Origin: Bartonella bovis 91-4
GTDB lineage: Bacteria; Pseudomonadota; Alphaproteobacteria; Rhizobiales; Rhizobiaceae
Direction: 5' to 3'
Length of the DNA: 64,000 nt
NCBI RefSeq assembly: GCF_000384965.1
Contig: NZ_CM001844.1
Location: 717,341-781,340, forward strand
The position numbers and the translations under genes are program-made. The notes beneath the pieces were generated by a model, which saw nothing but the letters and a program-made list of their open reading frames with translations, did no database searches and was not told the DNA's origin. The first letter of the stretch is position 1. Each line of letters opens with the position of its first letter. Of this stretch, positions 10,436 through 19,298 are shown in pieces.

Positions 10436-10541
10436 TTATTTATTTTTAATACTTTGAAATATATAGATTTTTACTTAGTTAGATAATTTTCAGTCCACCT
10501 TTTGGTCCACTCTTTAGAGTTTATATAATTTTATCTAAATT
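10431..10541 (+). repeat. Left arm of an inverted repeat bounding a phage-type island
   Basis: About 111 bp starting with the last five bases of tRNA-Leu (CACCA). It matches the reverse complement of 11867-11975 at roughly 85 percent by eye. Two blocks are identical: 10456-10477 (22 bp, matching 11930-11951) and 10515-10541 (27 bp, matching 11867-11893). The middle holds a short tandem motif, TCCAC twice 14 bp apart (10494 and 10506), absent from the other arm. Origin as an attachment-site arm or element end is inference. Confidence 0.85.
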
Positions 10542-10551
10542 TGTGTTATTT

Positions 10552-10782
10552 TTAGCTTATTTCCTTTGGGGTGAATGCCAAAACCTCTTTTTTTCTCCAT
10601 CTAACTGACTTACCAAGCTTATATGGTTGGGGAAATACTCCTCGTATCACCCAATTGCGAATCGTTGTTGTTGACACATTAAAAAGTTGTGCACATTCAC
10701 GTGTCGTGACATATCTATCGCAATCATCAAATGTTATCTCATTACCTTTCTCTTTTTGGATTACATAAATGGGCGCGAGTGC
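10552..10782 (-). pseudogene. AlpA/excisionase-like helix-turn-helix relic
   Basis: Read on the minus strand, this frame encodes a MerR-like/AlpA-type DNA-binding domain: TRECAQLFNVSTTTIRNW as helix-turn-helix, then a wing with PYKLGKSVRWRKKEVLAF. Such proteins act as excisionases or regulators in prophages and integrative elements. The frame is open for 76 codons but has no ATG, GTG or TTG before the domain; the upstream stop is at 10783-10785, and ATGs nearby are out of frame. That suggests loss of the start by a frameshift, or an unusual ATT start. It ends 11 bp inside the left repeat arm. The plus-strand ORF over the same bases is a shadow. Confidence 0.65.
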
Positions 10783-10820
10783 TTAGAGGAGATTGAAAGC
10801 GAAAGAGCGCTCCTTATAGG

Positions 10821-11440
10821 TTAAGCAGCTTGTGTAAAGAATTGTGTTTCTTGTTCTATTTCTGCTAAAAATGTTTCGACAGCTTTATTGATGCGCTCAA
10901 TCTTTTCATTATTACGTTGAACGTGTTGAATCTTTACACGAAAACGAATTAATTTGCGTTTGAGCAGAGGATCATAACTGACAAAATCACATCATTTTCG
11001 CCTTGTGCAAGTCATTTGGAATTGCATTTGTAAGATATATTCAAACTTGATTTTGCTATTTTGCAAAAAAAACATATGCGTTGCTGGTTGAGAACATTTG
11101 ACCTCTACAAGGCCATTATCTCCAATGAGACTGTCAGAACTAGTACCTGCCATTTCAATGTTGGGTGAGGAATAAATCCGCATCTAGTGACAGGGGTATT
11201 GCAAAAGAAGCTGTATTTTTGAATTGCACATGTCTTCATGTTCACGCCCCCATCGCATGGCAGGTGTTTCATAAGATGGTATTATTTCACCTGTTAAGCG
11301 TTCCCTGATAAGTTTATTTTTGTACTTTTCATATTTACTGTCGGTGAGTTCTTAGTTGTTTTATCGATAACGCTGTTAATGTTTGAAGCTGTGGTTTTTC
11401 CTAAACGAGCTTGAAACTATTCTGCTATTCTTTGTTCCAT
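10821..11440 (-). pseudogene. YqaJ-type phage recombination exonuclease, inactivated
   Basis: Segments in different minus-strand frames reassemble into a lambda-exonuclease/YqaJ-like protein. The ATG at 11440, preceded by AGGGG, begins MEQRIAE, then an in-frame TAG, then FQARLGKTTASNINSVI. After a frameshift near 11350 comes LTGEIIPSYETPAMRWGREHE, where the WG..HE segment is the family's N-terminal nuclease motif. After further shifts come TSSDSLIGDNGLVEVKC (the D and ExK of the PD-(D/E)xK site), YILQMQFQMTCT, and near 11000 DFVSYDPLLKRK, ending in a Lys/Glu-rich tail and TAA. One nonsense codon and at least three frameshifts make it a clear pseudogene. Family identity is from motif order, not a search. 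Confidence 0.8.
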
Positions 11441-11452
11441 ATCACACCCCTA

Positions 11453-11630
11453 TTAAATCTTGTTGAGTTGGTGTGTGTGTGGTTGTTTTGATGAAGGTAA
11501 GACTTGTTTTTCTTTTTCATTTGGAAGAGTTGCCTTTTCTTCAGAACTCTAAAATAATTTGTCCCATCTCATGAGATATTTCTGTGAGGTTTGAGATTTT
11601 TGCAAAAGAGAGTACATTTTTCCGTTTACG
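11453..11630 (-). pseudogene. Degraded small phage-type ORF upstream of the exonuclease relic
   Basis: Minus-strand translation gives LSFAKISNLTEISHEMGQII and, after one frame change near 11540, SSEEKATLPNEKEKQVLPSS, ending in TAA 13 bp before the exonuclease start. The combined product would be a short hydrophilic, charged protein. I do not recognise the family. Its position just ahead of the exonuclease, on the same strand and with tight spacing, suggests a former gene of the same recombination operon. No start codon remains in frame. Confidence 0.4.
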
Positions 11631-11790
11631 TTTGTTTTATTAGCTCTTTGATTTGCTCAAGCACTTCATCAGGTACGCTCTCGTTTTGGAGAATATGGTT
11701 AACTTCATTAATGCGATCAGCTTCATTTTCGTCATAGATATTAGGAACACCGAAGGCAAGACGTGCACATTGTGTAATAGCTTTAACCAT
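11626..11790 (-). CDS. Unrecognised 54-codon ORF in the island
   Basis: From the ATG at 11790 the frame encodes MVKAITQCARLAFGVPNIYD followed by an acidic helical tail rich in Glu, Asp and Ile (ESVPDEVLEQIKELIKQT). The frame is open further upstream to a TTG at 11868 inside the right repeat arm, but no Shine-Dalgarno sequence is visible before either start. The stop overlaps the next relic. I do not recognise the family. It may be an intact small phage protein or the truncated end of a longer one. Confidence 0.3.
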   Translation of the reverse strand: MVKAITQCARLAFGVPNIYDENEADRINEVNHILQNESVPDEVLEQIKELIKQT

Positions 11791-11866
11791 ATAAACTAGG
11801 TAAATCAGTAAGATGGAAAAAGAATCTTGGCATTTATTCCAAAGGAAATAAGCTGCAAATAATAGC

Positions 11867-11970
11867 AATTTAGATAAAATTATATAAACTCTAGAGGATA
11901 AGCTAAAGGTAGTCTAAAAATTATCTAATTAAGTAAAAATCTATATATTTCAACATGTAAAAATATATAA

Positions 11971-11975
<5 letters not shown>
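11867..11975 (-). repeat. Right arm of an inverted repeat bounding a phage-type island
   Basis: Reverse-complement counterpart of 10431-10541. Its outer end is the last five bases of tRNA-Thr (CACCA on the minus strand) and its inner end stops at 11867. Differences from the left arm cluster in the central 20-25 bp, where the left arm has the duplicated TCCAC. The two arms therefore face each other across about 1.3 kb of decayed phage-type genes. Confidence 0.85.
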
Positions 11976-12046
<71 letters not shown>

Positions 12047-12250
12047 ACTACTGTATCGGAAGTAACACAAACTTACAAAAAGGCAAATAGAAAATTATAG
12101 ATTCCAATACATATTTTTAAAAATGTATATTTAAAATATGAAACAGTTAGATTTTCACTATGTCTTTATCTTTTACTGTGGTTAATATTTATTATAAAAT
12201 ATAAAAAAGCGCTATTTAAGTTTAATCATTCTTATTGTTTACGAATTTGC

Positions 12251-13597
12251 TTAAGTTGATTTATCAGAAAGATATTTTTCTAACCAGTGGATATTGTAGT
12301 TGCCATCAATAATATCTTGATTACTAATAAGATCACGAAATAGAGGTAACGTAGTTTTAATCCCATCAACCACAAATTCATCTAAAGCACGTCGTAAACG
12401 CATCATGCATTCTAAGCGTGTACGTCCATGAACAATTAATTTTCCAATTAAGCTGTCATAATAAGGTGGAATATAATAACCTGAATAGGCACCTGAATCG
12501 ACACGCACTCCTAAGCCTCCAGGTGTGTGAAAATGTGTGATAAGCCCTGGTGATGGCGTAAAATTAATTGGATTTTCAGCGTTAATACGACATTCAATAG
12601 CATGACCAGAAAAACGAATATCATCTTGTGTAACTGAAAGCCCTTGACCAGATGCAATATGAATTTGTTCATGGACTAAATCTATTCCCGTAATTGCTTC
12701 AGTTACAGGGTGTTCAACCTGTAAACGGGTATTCATTTCAATAAAGTAGAATTTTCCATTTTCATAAAGAAATTCAATAGTACCTGCTCCACGATAACCG
12801 AGTTTTGCACAAGCATTCGCAACAATAGAACCAATTTTTTTTCGTTCAGATTCATTAAGGGCAGGTGAGTAGGCTTCTTCCCATACTTTTTGATGGCGCC
12901 GTTGAAGTGAACAATCACGTTCTCCTAAATGAATGGCATTGCCAGCTCCATCACCCATGACTTGAATTTCAATATGACGTGGTTTTTCTAGATATTTTTC
13001 GATATAAACTGCATCGTCATTAAATGCAGCAAGAGCTTCTGAACGTGCTGTATTGAAAGCGGTGGAAAGTTCTTTTTCAGAACGAACGACTTTCATACCA
13101 CGACCACCACCACCTGCAGAAGCTTTAATAATAACAGGGTAACCAATTTCATTAATGATATGCAGAGCTTCCTTTTCACCAGTTACAGCTCCATCTGAGC
13201 CCGGTACAATAGGAATTCCAAGATTTTTAGCGGTTTTTTTTGCTTCAATTTTATCGCCCATAATACGAATATGTGCAGATGTTGGGCCGATAAATGTAAT
13301 TTCATGAGCTTCTAAAATATCTGCAAACTTTGCATTTTCAGAAAGAAAACCATATCCTGGGTGAATAGCATCAGCTCCTGTAATTTCGCATGCAGAAATA
13401 ATTTGATGAATATTTAAATAAGAATCACGAGATGGAGGGGGGCCAATACAAACACTTTCGTCAGAAAGGCGAACATGCATAGCATCAGCATCAGCTGTTG
13501 AGTGAATAGCTACAGTTTTGATTCCAAGCTCTTTACAAGCCCGTAGAATGCGAAGCGCAATTTCTCCTCGGTTAGCAATGAGGATTTTTTGAATCAT
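12251..13597 (-). CDS. accC: Acetyl-CoA carboxylase, biotin carboxylase subunit
   Basis: ATP-dependent carboxylation of the biotin on AccB, the first half-reaction of acetyl-CoA carboxylase. The 448-residue protein begins [20 protein letters not shown], has the ATP-grasp glycine-rich loop [13 protein letters not shown], the [15 protein letters not shown] catalytic segment and the C-terminal biotin carboxylase domain ([13 protein letters not shown]). It follows accB with 14 bp between stop and start, the usual two-gene operon. Length is complete. Confidence 0.97.
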   Translation of the reverse strand: MIQKILIANRGEIALRILRACKELGIKTVAIHSTADADAMHVRLSDESVCIGPPPSRDSYLNIHQIISACEITGADAIHPGYGFLSENAKFADILEAHEITFIGPTSAHIRIMGDKIEAKKTAKNLGIPIVPGSDGAVTGEKEALHIINEIGYPVIIKASAGGGGRGMKVVRSEKELSTAFNTARSEALAAFNDDAVYIEKYLEKPRHIEIQVMGDGAGNAIHLGERDCSLQRRHQKVWEEAYSPALNESERKKIGSIVANACAKLGYRGAGTIEFLYENGKFYFIEMNTRLQVEHPVTEAITGIDLVHEQIHIASGQGLSVTQDDIRFSGHAIECRINAENPINFTPSPGLITHFHTPGGLGVRVDSGAYSGYYIPPYYDSLIGKLIVHGRTRLECMMRLRRALDEFVVDGIKTTLPLFRDLISNQDIIDGNYNIHWLEKYLSDKST

Positions 13598-13611
13598 AGC
13601 TACCTCTCACT

Positions 13612-14097
13612 TTATTCAACAATAATAAGTGGCTCATCAAACTCAACTGGTTGAGCATCTTTAACAAGAACAGCAGTCACAGTACCTGAGCGTGGTGACG
13701 GAATATGATTCATTGTTTTCATTGCTTCAATGATAAGCAATGTTTGACCTTCAGAAACATTTTGTCCTATTTCTACAAAAGGCTGTGCACCGGGTGCAGG
13801 TGCAAGATATGCAGTACCAACCATTGGAGATGTTATTGCGTTATTTGATTGTTCTTCTTTTGTTGAAACTGTAGCCGTTAGGTTTGAAGAAGAGGTTAAA
13901 GTAGGAGCGGGAATGGACGCATAAATTGTCTGTTCAGAAGCAGCTGGAGTGTTTTGGCGTGATACACAAATACGAAGTTCACCTTGTTCAAGCTCAATAT
14001 TAGTTAAATTCGTATCATTCAAAATCTTAGCAAGGTCGCGGATAAGTTCCATATTAATTTCGGTATGTTTAGTCGCGTCCGTTTTTTTTATTGCCAT
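13612..14097 (-). CDS. accB: Acetyl-CoA carboxylase biotin carboxyl carrier protein
   Basis: Carries the biotin that shuttles CO2 between AccC and the carboxyltransferase. The 161-residue protein has an N-terminal helix region, a Ser/Thr/Ala-rich flexible linker (about 50-88) and a C-terminal biotinyl domain in which Lys127 of EAMKTMNHI is the biotinylation site. The frame extends to an ATG at 14130, but the start at 14097 (MAIKKTDATK) is preceded by AAGGAG and gives the family's usual N-terminus. The first gene of the accBC pair; aroQ, often just upstream in relatives, is not present. Confidence 0.94.
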   Translation of the reverse strand: MAIKKTDATKHTEINMELIRDLAKILNDTNLTNIELEQGELRICVSRQNTPAASEQTIYASIPAPTLTSSSNLTATVSTKEEQSNNAITSPMVGTAYLAPAPGAQPFVEIGQNVSEGQTLLIIEAMKTMNHIPSPRSGTVTAVLVKDAQPVEFDEPLIIVE

Positions 14098-14324
14098 TTT
14101 ATTTATAACTCCTTGCCCCATAAAGATCATTGTTATTTATATTCTCATGCTTAAATATCTCTAGGCTGCTCGTTACCTTTTATCTGGTATTTTTTTATTA
14201 CACTTTGCAGCCTTAAATTTAGTCTATTCAATAAAATCACATTTATAAGCTTGTTAACAAAAAAGAGAAAGTAGAAAATATATTTTAACATTTCTCAATA
14301 AATTTGATGAAGCAAAAAAGAGAT

Positions 14325-15182
14325 TCATTGTATGCTCTCTATTACTTTTTTTAAAATATCCTCACTGACAGCTCCCATAAATATTCTATCGCCAATGATG
14401 TAAGAGGGGGTACCGTTAATATTTAATGCAGAAGCAATTTGAATATTTCTTTTAAAAGATTTTTGCAAATTAGGGTTTTGTATTGCATTGTATAAATCTT
14501 TTTCATTTGCCCCTAGTGAAACTGCTATTTTTATAGCCTTGGCTTTATTTGCACGATTCTGACCAGTTAAAAGTTCTTTGTAAAATTGAAAATATTTTTC
14601 TGGGAGTTGTTGTCGAAAAGCATAAGCAATTGTATGTGCTTCTATCGAATCGGGCCCTAAAATTGGCAAGTCTTTAATAATTATTTGCAAGTTTGGGTAT
14701 TCTTTTATTAAATTTACCATACTGGAATAAGAACGTTTACAAAAATTACAATTATAATCAAAAAATTCAACAAGTGTTATTTTCCCATTTGGATTTCCAA
14801 AAACAGCATCGTGAGAAGATTGAAAAATTTCCTTTTCTAATGATTTAACAACAAAAGCTTGCTGCTCCTCTATCCCCCCCAATTTTTCTTGAAGAACAAG
14901 CTGCATTTCAATCATAATTTCTGGATTTTTGAGAAGATAGTCTTTTATAATCTCTCGAATGTAATCATCATTTATATGTGGTGTTATTTTTTCTCTAAAT
15001 TTGGATAAAAAAGTAGAATCTTCCAGAAGCTGTATTTTAAGGTTTTCTATGATTGAATTATTTGATGTTTTTTCTTTTGCTTCTAAACTAGATAAAGGTA
15101 AGCAAATTAGAATACTTAACGCAACTATTATTGAAGTTTTTGCAATGAATATTGTTGCTAAGTGTTGAAGTTGGTGTATCAT
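14325..15182 (-). CDS. Secreted DsbA-family thiol:disulfide oxidoreductase
   Basis: A 285-residue periplasmic thioredoxin-fold protein. It has an N-terminal hydrophobic signal (IIVALSILICLPLSSLEA), a helical N-terminal region with IREIIKDYLLKNPEIM, and then the DsbA-like domain with the active-site Cys145-Asn-Phe-Cys148 in FFDYNCNFCKRS and the cis-Pro loop NGTPSYIIGD. The layout resembles the Com1/BdbD-like DsbA proteins of alphaproteobacteria that oxidise or isomerise cysteines in exported proteins. No dsbB is nearby. Substrate and direction of electron flow cannot be told from sequence. Confidence 0.85.
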   Translation of the reverse strand: MIHQLQHLATIFIAKTSIIVALSILICLPLSSLEAKEKTSNNSIIENLKIQLLEDSTFLSKFREKITPHINDDYIREIIKDYLLKNPEIMIEMQLVLQEKLGGIEEQQAFVVKSLEKEIFQSSHDAVFGNPNGKITLVEFFDYNCNFCKRSYSSMVNLIKEYPNLQIIIKDLPILGPDSIEAHTIAYAFRQQLPEKYFQFYKELLTGQNRANKAKAIKIAVSLGANEKDLYNAIQNPNLQKSFKRNIQIASALNINGTPSYIIGDRIFMGAVSEDILKKVIESIQ

Positions 15183-15667
15183 CTATATATCTTTATATTT
15201 TAATAAAGTATCTATAAAATTATATGGAGAGTATTGCGTATACACAATAAAATATTGAATCATAGCGTAAACTTAGTGGGTAATGAAAATAACATCAATT
15301 GCTTTTTTCCTATTATGAAATAATTATCATGTAACGTATGATTTGTGGTAATTATATTTTCTGCTCAGGTTATTTTTTTTATGTGAAAAGCCTACAATAA
15401 ACGCAAAAATAAAGCATTCTCTAGTGTTAATACTACAGATTTATTGGTGTGTATTTGGAAAATTATAGCATTAAGAGCAGTGTATTTTGGTGGAATTTCT
15501 GTTTAATTTTAACAAAATTTAGGTAATTTGAACAAGGCAATAAGTATAAAGCACGTTTTTATATCCTCAACCGATAGTGAAAAGTAATAAAGTTGTTGTG
15601 AAGAAAAAAACATTGCTCATATACATGAATAAAATGCTATGAATGAAAATGTATAAGTAATGTTTCT
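15183..15667. other. Gene-less AT-rich gap between dsbA-like gene and dusA
   Basis: About 485 bp separating divergent genes. I see no open frame with a ribosome binding site, no RNA gene and no strong hairpin. It must hold the promoters for both flanking genes. Confidence 0.6.
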
Positions 15668-16648
15668 ATGACGTTGTATAGCTCTCCATCATTAGTGAGA
15701 TTTGCTGTGGCACCAATGTTAGGTTGGACAGATCGGCATTGCCGTTTTTTCTACCGTCTTTTAACAAAAAAGGCACTACTTTATACTGAAATGGTTGTAG
15801 TAGATGCTGCAATCCATGGCATTCGTGAACGACTATTAGCTTTTAGTGATGAAGAACATCCAATTGCATTGCAGTTAGGAGGATCGGATTCGCAAAAACT
15901 AGCAGAGGTAGCACGAATTGCAGAAGACTTTGGATATGATGAAATAAATCTCAATGTTGGTTGTCCATCAAATCGTGTTCAGGCAGGTATGTTTGGTGCT
16001 TGTTTAATGCTCCATCCTGATATTGTGGCAAGGGCTGTAGAAGCAATGAAACAGGCTGTGACCATATCTGTGACTGTTAAATGTCGTATTGGTGTAGACA
16101 AACAAGATGAAGAGTTAGCTTTAGATATTTTAGCTGATCAAGTGTGGAACGCTGGTTGCGATGCACTTTGGGTACATGCACGCAAAGCATGGTTAAAAGG
16201 ACTAAATCCGAAAGAAAATCGTTGTATTCCAGAACTTAATTATGAAAGAGTTTATAGATTAAAACGTAAATATCCTCATAAATTTATTGGGATAAATGGT
16301 GGCATTCAATCGATTGATGAAATCAAAGAACATTTAAAATTATGTGATGCCACCATGGTGGGACGGCAAGTTTATCATGATCCAGCTTTGCTAATGTTCA
16401 TTGATTCTCAAATATATGGTGAACCGCAAAACAATCTTAGTGATTGTGATCTGATTGCTACTATGTGTGATTATGCCGCTAAACATATAGCATCAGGTGG
16501 ACGTCTTTCTCATGTGACACGCCATATGATTAATTTATTTCATGGTCGAAATGGTGTGCGTCGATGGCGACAAATATTATCGAATGATGCAACAAGAGAA
16601 AATGCAGGCGTAGCTGTTTTAAAAGAAGCTTTTGCTGCTTTTATTTAA
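15668..16648 (+). CDS. dusA: tRNA-dihydrouridine synthase A
   Basis: FMN-dependent enzyme that reduces specific uridines in the tRNA D-loop. The 326-residue protein starts with FAVAPMLGWTDRHCRFFYR and carries the catalytic Cys99 in NLNVGCPSNRVQ followed by GACLM, the CRIGVD segment, WVHARKAWLKGLNPKENR and the NGGIQS phosphate loop. The combination GFGACLM-like plus KAWLKGL is characteristic of the DusA subfamily rather than DusB or DusC. It stands alone with wide gaps on both sides. Confidence 0.94.
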   Translation: MTLYSSPSLVRFAVAPMLGWTDRHCRFFYRLLTKKALLYTEMVVVDAAIHGIRERLLAFSDEEHPIALQLGGSDSQKLAEVARIAEDFGYDEINLNVGCPSNRVQAGMFGACLMLHPDIVARAVEAMKQAVTISVTVKCRIGVDKQDEELALDILADQVWNAGCDALWVHARKAWLKGLNPKENRCIPELNYERVYRLKRKYPHKFIGINGGIQSIDEIKEHLKLCDATMVGRQVYHDPALLMFIDSQIYGEPQNNLSDCDLIATMCDYAAKHIASGGRLSHVTRHMINLFHGRNGVRRWRQILSNDATRENAGVAVLKEAFAAFI

Positions 16649-17100
16649 GATAAGTTTTGTTGAAATTTTAAATTTTAGTTTAATATTTTAGATTAATTAA
16701 TTTAATTTATATATTGTTATTTATATATAATTTTAATTAAAAAATCTCTCTTAAAGAGAGAAGTATGAAATGCTATCATCTATGATAATGAAACCCTGTT
16801 AAAATTTTGGGAAAAAGATATGAGAACTTTTTTGTAAATGTATATGTAAAAAATAAATACTGAAACATTACAACTTTTAGAATATTTTTGCGATGAAAAA
16901 TCTATAAGCTTGGTGAGTCTACTTTTTTGAAGCAGCCTAGTTTTATCGGCTTTTAAAAATAAATGATTTTAAAATAAGCATAAAACATTACTTCAATAAC
17001 GATGTAATGTATTTACACTGTAAAAAACAACGAATTATTTATACTCTGTTTATAAGATAAAATTTTAATTGATACGTTATAAATTTAAAAAGATATTTTT
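16649..17100. other. Gene-less gap downstream of dusA
   Basis: About 450 bp, very AT-rich. At 16745-16761 there is a 7-bp hairpin (TCTCTCT/AGAGAGA, loop TAA). On the plus strand it lacks a following T-run, so it is at best a weak terminator for dusA. No gene seen. Confidence 0.5.
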
Positions 17101-18099
17101 ATGAACAGCAGTCCATTTGATGATTTTCGTGCATTATTAACAAACTTACCAAGTGCTGATGAATTTTCTATGATTTTGGCTGGAAAACGGCAAGCAAAGT
17201 TAGTAAAGCCGCAGACAGCCCTCGGAAAGTTGGGAGATATTGCGGTTTGGTATGCGGGGTGGAGAGGTGAAGAAAAGCCGATTATAACACAGCCTTTAGT
17301 GGCTATTTTTTCTGGTAATCACGGTGTTATCGAGGAAAATGTTACACCATTTCCGCAATCTATGACACAAGAAGTAGTAAAAAATATTACTGCTGGTGGT
17401 GCGGCTATCAATCAAATCTGCGTGGCTTATAATCTTAGACTAAAGATATTTGACTTAGCTCTAGAATGCCCAACAATGAATATTACTAAAGATGCAGCAA
17501 TGGGTGAGCGTAACACAGCTGCGACGATGGCATTTGGTATGGAGTCAATTGCTGGGGGAACAGATCTTTTGTGTGTAGGTGAAATAGGAATTGGTAACTC
17601 AACAATAGCATCAGCTTTATGTCTGGCTTTGTTTGGTGGGGAAGCTGAAGAATGGGCTGGGTCTGGTAGGGAATTTGTAGGGGAATTTTATGAACGCAAA
17701 GTGAGAGCGATAAAAACAGCAATTTCTTTGCATGAGGGTTATTTAAATGATCCTTTTGAAATTATGCGCCGTTTAGGAGGACGCGAAATTGCAGCGATGG
17801 TGGGTGCTATCTTAGCAGCAAGAATGGAAAAAATTCCGGTTATTTTGGATGGTTTTGTAGCAACAGCAGCAGCGGCAGTATTGTATAAAATAAATCCAAG
17901 AATACTTGATCACATTATTGTTGGTCATATTTCTTCTGAACCAGCTCACTGTAAACTTTTGGAAAAAATTGGAAAAGAACCACTTCTAGATTTAAAGATG
18001 TGTCTTGGGGAAGGAACAGGTGCGGCTATGGCTGCTGGTGTGGTCAAAGCTGCTCTTTTAACCCACGCACAGATGACAGCTTGTGAACAAGAAAATTAA
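17101..18099 (+). CDS. cobT: Nicotinate-nucleotide--dimethylbenzimidazole phosphoribosyltransferase
   Basis: Activates the lower-ligand base of cobalamin by making alpha-ribazole 5'-phosphate from nicotinate mononucleotide. The 332-residue protein shows the family segments FSGNHGVIEENVTPFP, TAGGAAINQIC, GEIGIGNSTIASAL, GGREIAAMVGAI and GFVATAAAA. The conserved catalytic Glu is Glu304 in CLGEGTGAAMAA. No other cobalamin gene (cobS, cobC, cobU) is in the window, so it appears as an isolated salvage function. Start is a clear ATG. Confidence 0.93.
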   Translation: MNSSPFDDFRALLTNLPSADEFSMILAGKRQAKLVKPQTALGKLGDIAVWYAGWRGEEKPIITQPLVAIFSGNHGVIEENVTPFPQSMTQEVVKNITAGGAAINQICVAYNLRLKIFDLALECPTMNITKDAAMGERNTAATMAFGMESIAGGTDLLCVGEIGIGNSTIASALCLALFGGEAEEWAGSGREFVGEFYERKVRAIKTAISLHEGYLNDPFEIMRRLGGREIAAMVGAILAARMEKIPVILDGFVATAAAAVLYKINPRILDHIIVGHISSEPAHCKLLEKIGKEPLLDLKMCLGEGTGAAMAAGVVKAALLTHAQMTACEQEN

Positions 18100-18618
18100 T
18101 AGAAAAATAATAATGTAATCAATAAATATCACGAGAAGTCTTTAAGAATTCTACTCATTTGTTTTTTTTGCTGTTTTATATAATCAGGAAGTATCTCTAT
18201 CGTTAATTCTATTATGAAAGATGATGGGAAGTTACAGAGGTGTTAATTTAACAATTAAAATCTTTTATAAAAAAGCCATCAATTTTAAATTGGAACCACA
18301 AAACATAATTAAGTAGGGCCGTATTTTGATTTATTGGATAAAATTTTAATCATTCCACGAAATTTTTACATGATTTTTAAAAAATATTAAGGCTATTTGT
18401 AATTTTATTGAGCCGGAATGGGTGGACGGTAATATATACAACTGTCTTTTTCAGAAAATAACTAAAACAAGTGAATAAGGCTATCTTTAGAGATTTTGAA
18501 TTTTGTGTTAAAAAACAAATATCTTAAGCAATATCAAAGACAAAAAATGTAATATTTTCTTACAAAAAATAAACTTTTTTGATGAAGGTAATCTCTATTT
18601 TTCTCTTTCAAGTCTAAA
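18100..18618. other. Gene-less gap between convergent cobT and UDG-family gene
   Basis: About 520 bp of AT-rich sequence. Several short T-runs are present but no convincing terminator hairpin. No supported gene or RNA. Confidence 0.5.
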
Positions 18619-19254
18619 TTATAAAAATTTACGCACTAAATGACGAAGATATACGAGCAATTCGTCATTAAACCATGGGTGTTGTTGTAGCCAAAAAGTA
18701 TTTCGCCATGATGGATGGGGTAAGGGCATAACATTATATCCTCGGGGTTGACGGATAGAAAGAATGTTTTTCCAATCATTGACGGTTTCTGAAACGGTTT
18801 TATGTTTAAGTCCTGCAATATGCCACTTTTGTGCATAATTTCCAATAGCAAGAACAAGCTTTATTTGTGGCATAGCTTGAAATACTTTTTCATGCCATAT
18901 TTCTTGACATTCACGTCTTGGTGGTAAATCAGATTTGTTTTGATCGTAGCCAGGAAAACAAAACCCCATAGGAACAATAGCAAATAAAGATCTATCATAA
19001 AATTCATCACTTGTTACACCTAACCACTCACGTAATCTATCTCCAGAACGATCATTAAAAGGAATCGAACTTTCATGAACACGCAATCCTGGAGCTTGGC
19101 CTGCAATCGCAATAGAAGCTGTACTAGATAAATAAACAACAGGTTTGGGTTCATGAGGAAGAGGGGGAAGGTAATATGGACGCTCAATACAAACACGACA
19201 AAAACGAATCTGCTCCCCCAATTTAACAATTTGATTACACTTTTGTTGTGTCAT
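18619..19254 (-). CDS. Uracil-DNA glycosylase-family protein (COG1573-type)
   Basis: A 211-residue member of the UDG superfamily that includes Fe-S-containing family 4/5 enzymes and UdgX. The water-activating/uracil-binding motif is IAGQAPGLRVHES (GQAPG at 52-56) and the DNA-intercalation motif is MPLPHPSWRN (179-185 core). Cys19, Cys22, Cys99 and Cys116 have the spacing of the 4Fe-4S ligands of family 4 glycosylases (CxxC, then two cysteines about 16 residues apart). The start at 19254 is chosen because the longer frame would run into the upstream nuclease gene. Base specificity is not deducible from sequence. Confidence 0.85.
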   Translation of the reverse strand: MTQQKCNQIVKLGEQIRFCRVCIERPYYLPPLPHEPKPVVYLSSTASIAIAGQAPGLRVHESSIPFNDRSGDRLREWLGVTSDEFYDRSLFAIVPMGFCFPGYDQNKSDLPPRRECQEIWHEKVFQAMPQIKLVLAIGNYAQKWHIAGLKHKTVSETVNDWKNILSIRQPRGYNVMPLPHPSWRNTFWLQQHPWFNDELLVYLRHLVRKFL

Positions 19255-19298
19255 GGTAGATAGAAAACTAATGACAGCATTACGCAAAAGCAATAATT

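Noticed and set aside
10571-10768. 65-codon plus-strand ORF in the island
   Set aside because: The opposite strand gives a recognisable helix-turn-helix domain; the plus frame has no family resemblance and no ribosome binding site.
11626-11868. Full 80-codon version of the island ORF
   Set aside because: Its TTG start lies in the right repeat arm with no ribosome binding site; only the part from the ATG at 11790 is listed, at low confidence.
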